A DNA stretch of 64,000 nt, taken from positions 62,001 to 126,000 of the forward strand of contig NZ_JBBGAZ010000006.1 of NCBI RefSeq assembly GCF_037478305.1, read 5' to 3'. Shown here piece by piece: positions 15,258 to 23,385 of the stretch. Source of the stretch: Cognatishimia coralii (GTDB lineage Bacteria; Pseudomonadota; Alphaproteobacteria; Rhodobacterales; Rhodobacteraceae). The position numbers and the translations under genes are program-made. How positions within the stretch are numbered: the stretch's first letter is position 1; each line of letters opens with the position of its first letter. The notes under the pieces are model-generated. The model had not been told where the DNA came from and did not search any database. It saw only the letters and a program-made list of their open reading frames with translations.

Positions 15258-16025
15258 ATGGCAAAACCGATTATGGCGAAGGCCACCGCAGTGTGGCTGG
15301 TGGACAATACAACGATCAGCTTCAAGCAGATCGCGGATTTCGTAGGCATGCACGAGCTTGAGGTGCAGGGCATCGCGGATGGCGACGTTGCGACCGGTGT
15401 CAAAGGCTTTGACCCGATAGCCAACAACCAGCTGACGCAAGAAGAAATTGATGCGGCGCAGGAGAGCCCTCTGCATAAGCTGAAACTGAAATTCAACGCA
15501 GCAGCGGTGGGCGAAGAGAAGCGTCGCGGCCCGCGTTATACGCCTCTGTCCAAGCGTCAGGATCGTCCGGCGTCTATTCTGTGGCTCGTTAAGTTCCACC
15601 CGGAACTGTCTGACGGTCAGGTGTCTAAACTGGTTGGCACCACGAAACCAACCATTCAGGCGATCCGCGAGCGCACCCACTGGAACATCGCGAATATTCA
15701 GCCGATCGATCCGGTTGCGTTGGGCCTGTGTAAACAGTCTGAGCTGGACGCAGCGGTTCAGAAAGCAGCGGCGAAGAAGGCGGCTGAAGGCGGCGTCATG
15801 AATGATGATGAGCGTCGCAAGCTGGTGTCCACCGAGCAATCTCTGGAGATGGACGCGGAACCACGTATGCCATCCAATATGGAAGGTCTTGAGGCCTTCA
15901 CGCTTGGCGACACGCCTGCGGATGCGGGCCTAGAAGAAGATCCCCGCGGTGACGATGATTTCGCGGATGCGGACAGCTTCTTTAACCTGCCTGAGTCTGG
16001 TGACGAGGACGAACAGCCTTCGTAA
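15258..16025 (+). CDS. trcR: Cell cycle transcriptional regulator TrcR (DUF1013)
   Basis: A 255-residue cytoplasmic protein of the DUF1013 family, restricted to alphaproteobacteria and described as a cell-cycle transcription factor. It starts MAKPIMAKATAVWLVDNTTISFKQIADFVGMHELEVQGIADGD, an HTH-like stretch, and has a second HTH-like segment, PASILWLVKFHPELSDGQVSKLVGTTKPTIQAIRERTHWN. The C-terminus is acidic and probably disordered (about residues 215-255). An AGGAGG site lies six bases before the ATG, which is strong initiation. The gene is flanked by a structured leader and a good terminator, so it is monocistronic. Confidence 0.93.
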   Translation: MAKPIMAKATAVWLVDNTTISFKQIADFVGMHELEVQGIADGDVATGVKGFDPIANNQLTQEEIDAAQESPLHKLKLKFNAAAVGEEKRRGPRYTPLSKRQDRPASILWLVKFHPELSDGQVSKLVGTTKPTIQAIRERTHWNIANIQPIDPVALGLCKQSELDAAVQKAAAKKAAEGGVMNDDERRKLVSTEQSLEMDAEPRMPSNMEGLEAFTLGDTPADAGLEEDPRGDDDFADADSFFNLPESGDEDEQPS

Positions 16026-16050
16026 GGCAAGCACTGAGAGACAGGAAAGA

Positions 16051-16073
16051 GGGGCCAGCACGGCCCCTTTTTT
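16051..16073 (+). terminator. Rho-independent terminator after trcR
   Basis: A GGGGCC / GGCCCC stem with the five-base loop AGCAC, followed by six or seven Ts, 26 bases after the trcR stop. It reaches the stop codon of the convergent oxidoreductase gene. Confidence 0.88.
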
Positions 16074-17196
16074 ATTGGCTTGCCCAAGCTGGTAGCTCGC
16101 GTCCCAGCAAGGTTTCCGCCCCGAGCCGCCCAAGCTCATCGCTGCATTTCGCCCCCGCGCCGCAGCCGGCGACGGCCAATGAAATACGGTCGGAATGGCG
16201 TGTGATCAGTGGTCGGCCGGTGTCGGTGAAAGTCGTGACGCAGGCATTTGTCGTTACGCTGTCTATTTGCAAATCAGGCATGCGCGCCCGCATTTGTGCC
16301 TCTAGATGCGCGCCAACCTCGGGGTTCCCCCAGCTTTGAAACCACTCTGTCATCTCAAGAGGCGCGAGATGCCGGTCGTCTGGATCTCCGCCCAGCTTGA
16401 GATAGACTTTACCATCTGGATATCGAATAGGCGGCAAAAGGTAGGGGTCGTTTCCGTCCTGATCCAGATAGATCATTGAAGGGCAGCCTTGCAGGCGCCG
16501 GGCCTCAGCCTCTGAGACCTCGAACAGGGCGACGGTGCGGGCATAGACGCGTAGGTTCAGGCCTTCGATCAAGTTTGGTGCAAACCCCCCGGTCGCGATG
16601 AGCACCTGATCGGCTTCGATGTCGCCGGACGTGGTCTCAATCACGAGGCCCGACGGGGTTTCACGGAGCGCCTGCGCTTCGGTTCGCAACGCTTGCGCCC
16701 CATGCGCGACGGCCAGTTTGATCTGTGCAGCGACGAGCGCGCGCGGGTTGATTGTTCCAGCGTTCTTGGCTTCGAAATAGCCAATGTCATCCTCTGAAAA
16801 AGCAAAGAACGGAAAGCGATCCTGCATGTCTTTCTGCGAAAGGTGCTTTGCGTCGATATGAAGGCCTGCCGCGACGCGCCCGACATCTTGCAAATGCGAG
16901 GCATCCTGTGGTCCGGCCAGAAGGCAGCCCACGTCGTTGTAAAACGATATGCCACTGTCGGCTTCGATCTGGCGATAGCGCGCAATAGAGGCCAAGGAGG
17001 CCTGTGCCCAAAAGGGATCTGTTGCCAAGCCGCGGGTGATACGGCCTGCGTCATAGTGGCTGGCAAAAGCGCCGCTGTGCTTGGACTTGTCGTCAGGTTC
17101 ACTTGGGCCAATCAAAATCACGTCATGCCCCGCCTCAGCCAAGTGACGCGCAGCCGCCGACCCAATCATCCCCGCACCGATGACAGCGTAAACCAT
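16072..17196 (-). CDS. FAD-dependent oxidoreductase (DAO family)
   Basis: A 374-residue flavoenzyme of the D-amino-acid oxidase/sarcosine oxidase superfamily. The N-terminal FAD-binding Rossmann motif is YAVIGAGMIGSAAARHLAEAGHDVILIG (residues 3-30). A second FAD contact is near VLIATGGFAPNLIEGLNL, and the C-terminus has TDTGRPLITRHSDRISLAVAGCGAGAKCSDELGRL. The substrate, probably a secondary or D-amino acid, cannot be told. It is the last gene of a minus-strand run (VOC protein 22 bases upstream, recR before that). It is a cytoplasmic protein without a twin-arginine signal. Confidence 0.85.
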   Translation of the reverse strand: MVYAVIGAGMIGSAAARHLAEAGHDVILIGPSEPDDKSKHSGAFASHYDAGRITRGLATDPFWAQASLASIARYRQIEADSGISFYNDVGCLLAGPQDASHLQDVGRVAAGLHIDAKHLSQKDMQDRFPFFAFSEDDIGYFEAKNAGTINPRALVAAQIKLAVAHGAQALRTEAQALRETPSGLVIETTSGDIEADQVLIATGGFAPNLIEGLNLRVYARTVALFEVSEAEARRLQGCPSMIYLDQDGNDPYLLPPIRYPDGKVYLKLGGDPDDRHLAPLEMTEWFQSWGNPEVGAHLEAQMRARMPDLQIDSVTTNACVTTFTDTGRPLITRHSDRISLAVAGCGAGAKCSDELGRLGAETLLGRELPAWASQ

Positions 17197-17218
17197 GCTT
17201 GATCCTCCTGGCGCGAGC

Positions 17219-17596
17219 TTAGATGGGGGCGCAGATCTCGATCAAGAAGCCATTTGGGTCAGAGACATAAGAGATCACCTGGCCCCATGGCATTTCTGTG
17301 GGTTCTTGTATCGGGGCAGCCCCAGCCGCGACCGCGCGGGCGAAATCTTCGGCGACGGTTTCGGTCTCAAAAGCCAATTCGAAACTGGGTGCTTTGGGGT
17401 CTGCGTCTGACGGCGTCTTGCCGATCTCGCGCATCAAGGATTTGGCCGAAAAGGCGAGCTTCGTGTCGCCGGTGACCAACTCGCCATAGTCTTTGCCTTC
17501 GTGCAGAAAGCCTGTCTCAAAGCCAAAGGCCTCTTTGTAAAAGGCAAGCGTGGCGGGCACGTCGTCGACGTAAAGAATGCTGTATCTGAAACGCAT
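17219..17596 (-). CDS. VOC family protein (glyoxalase/bleomycin-resistance fold)
   Basis: A 125-residue single-domain VOC protein made of two beta-alpha-beta-beta-beta modules: MRFRYSILYVDDVPATLAFYKEAFGFETGFLHEGKDYGEL and SFELAFETETVAEDFARAVAAGAAPIQEPTEMPWGQVISYVSDPNGFLIEICAPI. The C-terminal glutamate (LIEI) is the usual metal ligand position; the other ligands are not clear. Members include lyases, dioxygenases and antibiotic-binding proteins, so the function is open. It sits between recR and the FAD oxidoreductase in the same orientation. Confidence 0.83.
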   Translation of the reverse strand: MRFRYSILYVDDVPATLAFYKEAFGFETGFLHEGKDYGELVTGDTKLAFSAKSLMREIGKTPSDADPKAPSFELAFETETVAEDFARAVAAGAAPIQEPTEMPWGQVISYVSDPNGFLIEICAPI

Positions 17597-17658
17597 TGTG
17601 GATCTCCAATATCAGTTTGTTGCCTATCCGAACGTGCTGACAGTTTTTGACAGGGATC

Positions 17659-18249
17659 TTAGATCGATTTCCGCGCACGAAGAGCGGCCGAGATCGTGCC
17701 TTCGTCCAGATAATCCAACTCCCCACCAATCGGCACACCTTGGGCCAGAGAGGTAAGCGTAACCTGACCTTCGAGCTGATCAGCGATGTAATGGGCGGTG
17801 GTCTGACCATCGACAGTAGCGTTAAGCGCAAGGATGACTTCACTCACGGCTTCGCTGGTCACACGGTCCACAAGACGCGGGATCGAGAGCTCTTCGGGGC
17901 CGATGCCATCCAAAGCTGAAAGCGTACCACCCAGAACATGATACCGGCCTTTGAACACACCAGCGCGCTCCATGGCCCAGAGGTCGGCGACGTCTTCGAC
18001 GACACAGATTTCGCCTGTGGCGCGGGTGTCGTCTGCGCATATATCACAGATGTCAGAGGTACCGATATTGCCGCAGTTCAAGCACTCGCGCGCGGTGGCG
18101 GCGACGTTTTGCATGGCGTCACTCAGCGGCGTCAGCAAAAGCGCGCGTTTGCGCACCAGATGCAACACAGCGCGGCGCGCAGAACGGGGACCGAGGCCCG
18201 GCAGGCGGGCCATCAGATCGATCAAATTTTCGAGGTCGTTGCTGCTCAT
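17659..18249 (-). CDS. recR: Recombination protein RecR
   Basis: This 196-residue protein acts in recombinational gap repair with RecF/RecO. It has an N-terminal helix-hairpin-helix (LIDLMARLPGLGPRSARRAVLHLVRK), a four-cysteine zinc finger (CLNCGNIGTSDICDICAD), a Toprim domain (EICVVEDVADLWAMERAGVFKGRYHVLGG) and a C-terminal Walker-B-like region. I use the ATG at 18249, which has AAGGGG upstream; a GTG six bases earlier is also in frame. It belongs to the conserved dnaX-ybaB-recR gene order, with a dispersed repeat copy just upstream. Confidence 0.97.
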   Translation of the reverse strand: MSSNDLENLIDLMARLPGLGPRSARRAVLHLVRKRALLLTPLSDAMQNVAATARECLNCGNIGTSDICDICADDTRATGEICVVEDVADLWAMERAGVFKGRYHVLGGTLSALDGIGPEELSIPRLVDRVTSEAVSEVILALNATVDGQTTAHYIADQLEGQVTLTSLAQGVPIGGELDYLDEGTISAALRARKSI

Positions 18250-18265
18250 GGCCACCCCTTGCTTT

Positions 18266-18288
18266 TGAGTATTTCTAGCAAGATGAAA
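18266..18288 (+). repeat. Dispersed intergenic repeat, copy 3
   Basis: GAGTATTTCTAGCAAGATGA within TGA...AAA context, located in the 56-base gap between ybaB and recR. This is the only copy inside a presumed operon. Confidence 0.6.
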
Positions 18289-18305
18289 GCCGTTTGTCGC
18301 CCCAC

Positions 18306-18650
18306 TTAGAACGGCAGTTTGAAGTCTGCTGGCAGTCCCAGACCTTCGGTGATCTTGCCCATCTCGGATTTGGCGCGGTCGGCGGCTTTGGCTTGCGCGT
18401 CTTTGATGGCGGCGAGGATCAGGTCTTCGGCGACTTCTTTTTCGCTGGGGACAAAGATGGACGGGTCGATATCCAGGCCGGTCAGATCGCCTTTGGCGGT
18501 GGCGGTGGCTTTGACGAGGCCCGCGCCGGATTCACCCGTCACGATGATGCTTTGCAGGTCGTCCTGCATCTGCGCCATCTTGGTCTGCATCTCTTGCGCT
18601 TGCTTCATCATTTTGGCCATATCGCCAATGTTGCCTAGACCTTTGAGCAT
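18306..18650 (-). CDS. YbaB/EbfC family nucleoid-associated protein
   Basis: A 114-residue DNA-binding protein of the YbaB/EbfC family. It starts with a Met- and Gln-rich helix (MLKGLGNIGDMAKMMKQAQEMQTKMAQMQDDLQ), followed by the family core VTGESGAGLVKATATAKGDLTGLDIDPSIF and EDLILAAIKDAQAKAADRAKSEMGKIT. The protein forms a dimer with tweezer-like DNA contacts. It lies between dnaX and recR, the order found across bacteria. The ATG is preceded by AGGAGACAGAG. Confidence 0.95.
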   Translation of the reverse strand: MLKGLGNIGDMAKMMKQAQEMQTKMAQMQDDLQSIIVTGESGAGLVKATATAKGDLTGLDIDPSIFVPSEKEVAEDLILAAIKDAQAKAADRAKSEMGKITEGLGLPADFKLPF

Positions 18651-18741
18651 CTCTGTCTCCTGAATTTGAGTTGCCCGCTAGATAGGGCGCGGGGGATGAA
18701 ACGACAAGAGCAACGCGGGTCCGAAAGGGACCAAGGCGCGC

Positions 18742-20493
18742 CTAGTCTTCTTCAAAGGGATCCCATTCGTCTTCGACTTCGGGCAGGGCTTCGGCCTGTG
18801 CCTCTTGGGCGATCTCTTTTTGGGTTTTGATGTCGGTGATCTTGGCCTTTGGGAAGGCGTCAAAGACCGCTTTGACCAATGGGTGCTTGCGGGCCTCGGC
18901 CCTGAGGGCTTCGTTTTCCGCATCTTCGACTTCGAAGATCGACGGCGCGCCGCCTTCGTTCACAAGGATCACGGCCCAGCGATTGCCAGTCCAGCGTTGC
19001 AAGGCGGAGCCGAGACGTTGAGACAGGTCTTGAGGTGCGTTTGGTGCGGGGACGAATTCGATGCGACCTGGTTGATAGGCAGCCAAACGGACGTATTTCT
19101 TGACGTTGTTGAGCAATAGCCCGTCGCGGTTCTTTTGGATCAGGTCGACCACATGATCGAAGGTCGCAAACCGTGCGAGCGCTTGATCGGCTTGTGGCGC
19201 AAGGGCGGTGACAGTGCCACCGGGGCCGCCTGCGACTTGGGCAGTGGCATAGGCCTGCGTCGCGCCACCCATTTGCGGTGTGTTCATGCCGCCGCCTCCG
19301 CCGGGAGGGCCGGGAGGCGGGGGTGTATCCTGAAGTTTCTTGACCAGCTCTTCGGGGCTGGGCAGGTCGGCCACATGGGTCAGGCGAATGATCGCCATTT
19401 CGGCCGCCATCATGGCATTGGGTGCGGCGGCGACCTCTTCGAGCGCCTTCAGCAGCATTTGCCACATGCGGGTCATCACGCGCATCGGCAGTTTTTCCGC
19501 CATAGCCTGGCCACGGGCGCGTTCGTCGGGTGAAATGGTTGGATCGTCCGCTGATTCCGGCGTGATTTTCACCACGGAGACCCAGTGCGTGATTTCCGCC
19601 AAATCGCGCAGAACCGCCATCGGATCAGCCCCATCGGCATATTGTGCCGAAAGTTCATTGAGCGCGCCACCCGCGTCTCCGCGCAGGATCATGTCATAGA
19701 GGTCGAGCACTCGGCCGCGGTCAGCCAGACCCAGCATCGCACGGACTTGATCGGCGGTGGTTTCGCCTGCACCGTGCGAGATGGCCTGATCCAAAAGCGA
19801 GGTTGCGTCACGCGCCGATCCTTCGGCGGCGCGGGTGATCAGGGCGAGCGCGTCGTCGGCGATTTCTGCACCTTCCGAGGTCGCAATTTTGCGCATCAGC
19901 GCGATCATGACTTCGGGCTCAATCCGGCGCAGGTCGAAACGCTGACAGCGCGACAGAACCGTGACCGGAACCCTGCGAATTTCTGTGGTCGCAAAGATGA
20001 ATTTCACATGCGCGGGCGGCTCTTCGAGCGTTTTCAGCAGCGCGTTGAAGGCGCTGGTCGAGAGCATGTGAACTTCGTCGATGATATAGATCTTATAGCG
20101 GGCCGAGGCCGCTCGGTAATGCACCGAGTCGATGATTTCGCGGATGTCGCCGACCCCTGTGCGCGAGGCGGCGTCCATTTCCATGACATCGACATGGCGG
20201 CCTTCCATGATGGCGCGGCAATGCTCGCATTTGCCGCAAGGCTCGGTGGTTGGACCGCCAGTGCCGTCTTCGCCGATACAGTTCATGCCTTTGGCAATGA
20301 TCCGGGCGGTGGTGGTTTTGCCGGTGCCGCGAATACCGGTCATGATGAAGGCTTGCGCGATCCGATCCGCGTCAAAGGCGTTTTTCAGTGTGCGCACCAT
20401 GGCGTCCTGGCCGACCAGATCGGCAAAGGTCTCGGGTCGGTATTTGCGGGCGAGAACCTGATAGCCGGTGGTCTGGGTACTGTCGTCGCTCAT
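18742..20493 (-). CDS. dnaX: DNA polymerase III subunits gamma/tau
   Basis: This 583-residue clamp-loader ATPase has Walker A IMTGIRGTGKTTTARIIAKGMNC, a zinc module CGKCEHCRAIMEG, Walker B YIIDEVHMLS and sensor 1 FIFATTEIRRVPVTVLSRCQRFDLRR. A Pro/Gly-rich linker (PPPPGPPGGGGGMNTPQMGG, about residue 400) separates the tau C-terminal domain, which in the family binds the polymerase and helicase. I use the ATG at 20493 (MSDDSTQTTGYQVLARKYRPETF); the frame is open upstream to 20535. No obvious programmed-frameshift A-run was noticed. It heads the dnaX-ybaB-recR run. Confidence 0.96.
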   Translation of the reverse strand: MSDDSTQTTGYQVLARKYRPETFADLVGQDAMVRTLKNAFDADRIAQAFIMTGIRGTGKTTTARIIAKGMNCIGEDGTGGPTTEPCGKCEHCRAIMEGRHVDVMEMDAASRTGVGDIREIIDSVHYRAASARYKIYIIDEVHMLSTSAFNALLKTLEEPPAHVKFIFATTEIRRVPVTVLSRCQRFDLRRIEPEVMIALMRKIATSEGAEIADDALALITRAAEGSARDATSLLDQAISHGAGETTADQVRAMLGLADRGRVLDLYDMILRGDAGGALNELSAQYADGADPMAVLRDLAEITHWVSVVKITPESADDPTISPDERARGQAMAEKLPMRVMTRMWQMLLKALEEVAAAPNAMMAAEMAIIRLTHVADLPSPEELVKKLQDTPPPPGPPGGGGGMNTPQMGGATQAYATAQVAGGPGGTVTALAPQADQALARFATFDHVVDLIQKNRDGLLLNNVKKYVRLAAYQPGRIEFVPAPNAPQDLSQRLGSALQRWTGNRWAVILVNEGGAPSIFEVEDAENEALRAEARKHPLVKAVFDAFPKAKITDIKTQKEIAQEAQAEALPEVEDEWDPFEED

Positions 20494-20707
20494 CTTGTGC
20501 CTTTGGATTCGGGATCGCGTCCACGTTAAGGCCAAGGGGACGGCGCGTCTACCGGATAGGCCGTGCTGGAAGATACGCGTTAAGATCCTCGGGCGGTTCC
20601 TGAAAACACTATGCCTTGCCTTTTTTGACGTCCGTTTAGATTAGAGGTTATGGATGTAAAATTTCGCGCTAAGGTTGAAGTGCGGTGAGGTAGACGCGGG
20701 CTTTGGG

Positions 20708-21235
20708 ATGTCAGACTTTGCAATTTATTCTTTAGACGCAGGCAAAGGCCTTTTGGCCTTGTCGCCCTGTCCGGGGTTAACCGGCGACTACGAATTGGAT
20801 GCCGATCAAATTCAGGCGTGGCGACCATCATTTGTGCTCACCATGACGCCGCTGGCAGAACTTGAGCAGCTGGGTGCCGCCAAGTTCATGGCGGATGTCC
20901 CCACTTTTGGGGCGAGGTGGTTGCATTTTCCGGTCAAAGACTTCGGGTCGCCAGACGCCGCTCAGTCTCAGGCTTGGGCAGAGATTTCTGAAAAAATACG
21001 AAAGGCCTTGTTAGGCGGCGGGCGCGTTCTTGTGCATTGCCGTGGAGGCTGCGGGCGGTCAGGAATGGCGGTTTTGCGGCTTTTGATAGAGATGGGCGAA
21101 CCGGTAAGCGATGCTTTGACCCGACTACGCTACGTCCGCCATTGCGCGGTTGAAACCGACGCGCAGTTCGACTGGGCGGTTGCCGGTCAATCTGCGGGTG
21201 TCGGAGAAGAAACGCCAAGTTCATCTGGCGTTTAA
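20708..21235 (+). CDS. Cyclin-dependent kinase inhibitor 3-like / dual-specificity protein phosphatase
   Basis: A 175-residue cysteine phosphatase. The P-loop is VLVHCRGGCGRSGMAVLRLL (HCx5R with C and R intact), and the general-acid loop is probably FPVKDFGSPD. The N-terminal part has PCPGLTGDYELDADQIQAWRPSFVLTMTPLAELEQLG, typical of the CDKN3/tyrosine-phosphatase-like group in Rhodobacterales. The substrate is unknown. I use the ATG at 20708; TTG at 20675 is open but unlikely. It is divergent from dnaX, and its stop codon lies only three bases from the end of the SRP RNA gene on the other strand. Confidence 0.82.
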   Translation: MSDFAIYSLDAGKGLLALSPCPGLTGDYELDADQIQAWRPSFVLTMTPLAELEQLGAAKFMADVPTFGARWLHFPVKDFGSPDAAQSQAWAEISEKIRKALLGGGRVLVHCRGGCGRSGMAVLRLLIEMGEPVSDALTRLRYVRHCAVETDAQFDWAVAGQSAGVGEETPSSSGV

Positions 21236-21238
21236 GGT

Positions 21239-21332
21239 GAGAGGCTGAACATCGACCCAAGCGGGACTCGTTACGGCTGCTTCCTTCCGGATCTGACCGG
21301 GTTGGCGAGGTGCTTGCCCGCGCCAACCTCTC
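21239..21332 (-). ncRNA. ffs: Signal recognition particle 4.5S-type RNA
   Basis: On the minus strand the region carries the universally conserved SRP helix 8 core: GGTCAGATCCGGAAGGAAGCAGCC, with the symmetric and asymmetric loops that bind Ffh. The ends GAGAGG (5') and CCTCTC (3') pair, giving a hairpin of about 94 bases, the length of small bacterial SRP RNAs. It guides membrane-protein targeting with Ffh and FtsY. It lies near dnaX, with the phosphatase gene in between on the opposite strand. Exact ends are inferred from the terminal stem. Confidence 0.93.
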
Positions 21333-21379
21333 AAATCGCTACATAAGCTTTGGAAAAACGGATTGCAAGCTGTGTTCCC

Positions 21380-23203
21380 CTAGAGGGACAGGCGAAATTT
21401 TCGATAGCCGCCAGCTGTCTCGCCCAAGTCTGTCAGGCGTTGCTTTAGATTGCTTGGGATGAAACGCAACGCGTCCGAGCCCGTTTTAAAAATTGCTGAC
21501 GTTCCCGCCATAGGCGCGAATTGCCAGGAGGGCGCGGGTAGATAATTTTCGGTGAGACCTCGCGAAAAAAGCACCTGCATCCACGCGCGTACGTCTCGAA
21601 AAGGCAGGGGAATCCGGTTTCGGCTTGAGATATGGGGGAATTTACCACCTCCGCCTCCACGGTAGGCGTTGGTGACCAGGATCATTTCTGCATGCGGGTC
21701 CAAGGGCTCTCCGCTCAACGACAGATCGCAAATTCGGCTGCATGCTGCCTCTGAGAGTCGACGCCGATCGGGGGAATAAAGAGCGGGCTTTGACAGATCG
21801 ATCTGGTAGCTAACGCCCAACAGGCTATCAAACTCATAGGTGGGAAACTGGTGATTCCACAGAGGCTGGTCTGGCTGATCAGGCAGTAACTGAAAAAAAC
21901 CGCTGACAGAGGCTTCTAGCCAGTCTCGCGCTTGAGCTCCGGTGATTTTGAACGCGTCGATCGCGTTGAAATAGGGGTAGATATCATAGATTTCGCTGAG
22001 CGTGACAGGGCCAGCGGGCACGGCAGTGTAGCACTCTGGCCCGTCATGGCCCGCGCGAAACGGGCTAGCGGCGGTGACAACCGGTAGATCCATATAACCT
22101 AAGACCTCTAGCAACGGGGCAACGGCCATCTGTTTTGCTGCTGCCGCGAGCCGCGTGGCGGGGTCGCATTGAATGGCCGAGAAAAACGTGCCGATGTCGA
22201 TCTCAGAGCTACCAACCTCGGCGGCAAGCGCGGTTTGAGCCCGCGTGATCCATGGTGCGGCGATCTCCAGGACATCTGGGTTTGCGGTTTCTGACACTTC
22301 GATATTTCGACATTCCGCGGTGACCCATGTCCAACCGCGTGGGCTCTTTTGCAGTTTCAAGTCAATGCAGCCGACGAATTTCCCTCGATCACCTGGCAGG
22401 ACAAGCGGCATCACGCTGTCTTGGGATTGGCTTGGGTTTCTGGCACATAGTTTCCGCTCGCCGGGTTTTGGCGAAACGCTATGGGTGTGCCCGCAAATCA
22501 CCAGATCTAGCCCCGGAATGGACGTGATGTCTGTGGCTAATGGATTCTTGGCCGCCTCGGCCTCTGAGGCCGTATCGCCCGCATGGCACAAGGCAAAGAC
22601 CAAATCCGCGCCGCGAGACCGTAGTGACGTGACGCGCTCTACGGCGGTTGCTTGAAACTCATAGGCACGCGCCTGACCTTCTAGGTGAACCCTGCACCAG
22701 TCCAGCACCTGCGGCGGTATCAGTGAAAAAACGCCAATGGTGAGCTTGTGGGGCTGACCTAAGCTGTCGGTGAGCGATTTATTGATCAGCAGATCTCGCT
22801 CCCAGACATTTTGGTCGGTTTCTAGGTTGCTGCACACCAAAGGAGCTGTGGCACCAGACAATGCGTCTCGCAAGAAAGGGAGGCCAAAGTCGAATTCGTG
22901 GTTGCCCAGTCCGATTGCATCATAACCCATCTTGTTCATCACCTGGATCACGGGGTGATTTTCAGCGGGACCCAAAGCGCCGAAGGCCATCAGGTCGCAC
23001 AGGGCTGTGCCTTGCAGGAAGTCCCCATTGTCAAAAAGCAGATGGTTGCTGTTCTCGGCCTTCAACAGGTTCAACGTCTTAGACACAAAGGCCCAGCCCG
23101 TCGTCTGACCACAGCCGCCTAGGTGGCCATGCATGTCAGTTGTTGCCAAGACTCGGAGGTCAATCGTTGGTTCAGACTGAGTTGACGTTGGGGAGGGGGT
23201 CAA
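21380..23203 (-). CDS. 5'-nucleotidase / 2',3'-cyclic-nucleotide phosphodiesterase family protein (CpdB-like)
   Basis: A 607-residue metallophosphoesterase with the full motif set: DMHGHL (D-x-H), FDNGDFLQGT, GNHEFDFG, LCHAGD and ICGHTHSV. A C-terminal 5'-nucleotidase substrate domain follows (EIYDIYPYFNAIDAFKITGAQARDWLEASVSGFF, then TNAYRGGGGGKFP). CpdB and UshA are normally exported, but the N-terminus here (MTPSPTSTQSEPTIDLRVLATTDMHGH) has no signal peptide, so this copy may be cytoplasmic, or the true start may be missed. It hydrolyses nucleotides or cyclic nucleotides by family inference. It stands alone, divergent from nudC. Confidence 0.87.
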   Translation of the reverse strand: MTPSPTSTQSEPTIDLRVLATTDMHGHLGGCGQTTGWAFVSKTLNLLKAENSNHLLFDNGDFLQGTALCDLMAFGALGPAENHPVIQVMNKMGYDAIGLGNHEFDFGLPFLRDALSGATAPLVCSNLETDQNVWERDLLINKSLTDSLGQPHKLTIGVFSLIPPQVLDWCRVHLEGQARAYEFQATAVERVTSLRSRGADLVFALCHAGDTASEAEAAKNPLATDITSIPGLDLVICGHTHSVSPKPGERKLCARNPSQSQDSVMPLVLPGDRGKFVGCIDLKLQKSPRGWTWVTAECRNIEVSETANPDVLEIAAPWITRAQTALAAEVGSSEIDIGTFFSAIQCDPATRLAAAAKQMAVAPLLEVLGYMDLPVVTAASPFRAGHDGPECYTAVPAGPVTLSEIYDIYPYFNAIDAFKITGAQARDWLEASVSGFFQLLPDQPDQPLWNHQFPTYEFDSLLGVSYQIDLSKPALYSPDRRRLSEAACSRICDLSLSGEPLDPHAEMILVTNAYRGGGGGKFPHISSRNRIPLPFRDVRAWMQVLFSRGLTENYLPAPSWQFAPMAGTSAIFKTGSDALRFIPSNLKQRLTDLGETAGGYRKFRLSL

Positions 23204-23228
23204 AGTCGTATCGAAGGTTTGTTAACTA

Positions 23229-23241
23229 TTTGATAATCAAA
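23229..23241. promoter_or_regulatory. 13-bp palindrome upstream of nudC and the nucleotidase gene
   Basis: TTTGATAATCAAA is perfectly symmetric about one base, in the 182-base divergent gap. It is followed by GAAGT-AATC-ACTTC (23243-23256). It is a candidate operator; no regulator can be named. Confidence 0.35.
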
Positions 23242-23283
23242 TGAAGTAATCACTTCTTGAACCATGGCATGACACGCAAAAAT

Positions 23284-23302
23284 CCCAAAGCGAAACTTTG
23301 GG
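23284..23302 (+). other. CCCAAAG-CGAAA-CTTTGGG hairpin before nudC
   Basis: A perfect 7-bp stem with a CGAAA loop, 83 bases upstream of the nudC start, with no following T run. It could be a leader hairpin. Confidence 0.3.
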
Positions 23303-23385
23303 TCAAGTCGTATTTCTCTGGATTTTCCGTTTGCTACGCCTCTCAGAATGCCTAGTTTGGCTCAAACGACGGGCAGGATCATTTC

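Noticed and set aside
18742..20493. Programmed frameshift producing gamma in dnaX
   Set aside because: I saw no A-run slippery site of the E. coli type followed by a stem; only the full tau form is supported.
23229..23241. TTTGATAATCAAA read as an FNR box
   Set aside because: FNR sites need TTGAT-N4-ATCAA; here the spacer is one base. It is kept only as an unassigned palindrome.
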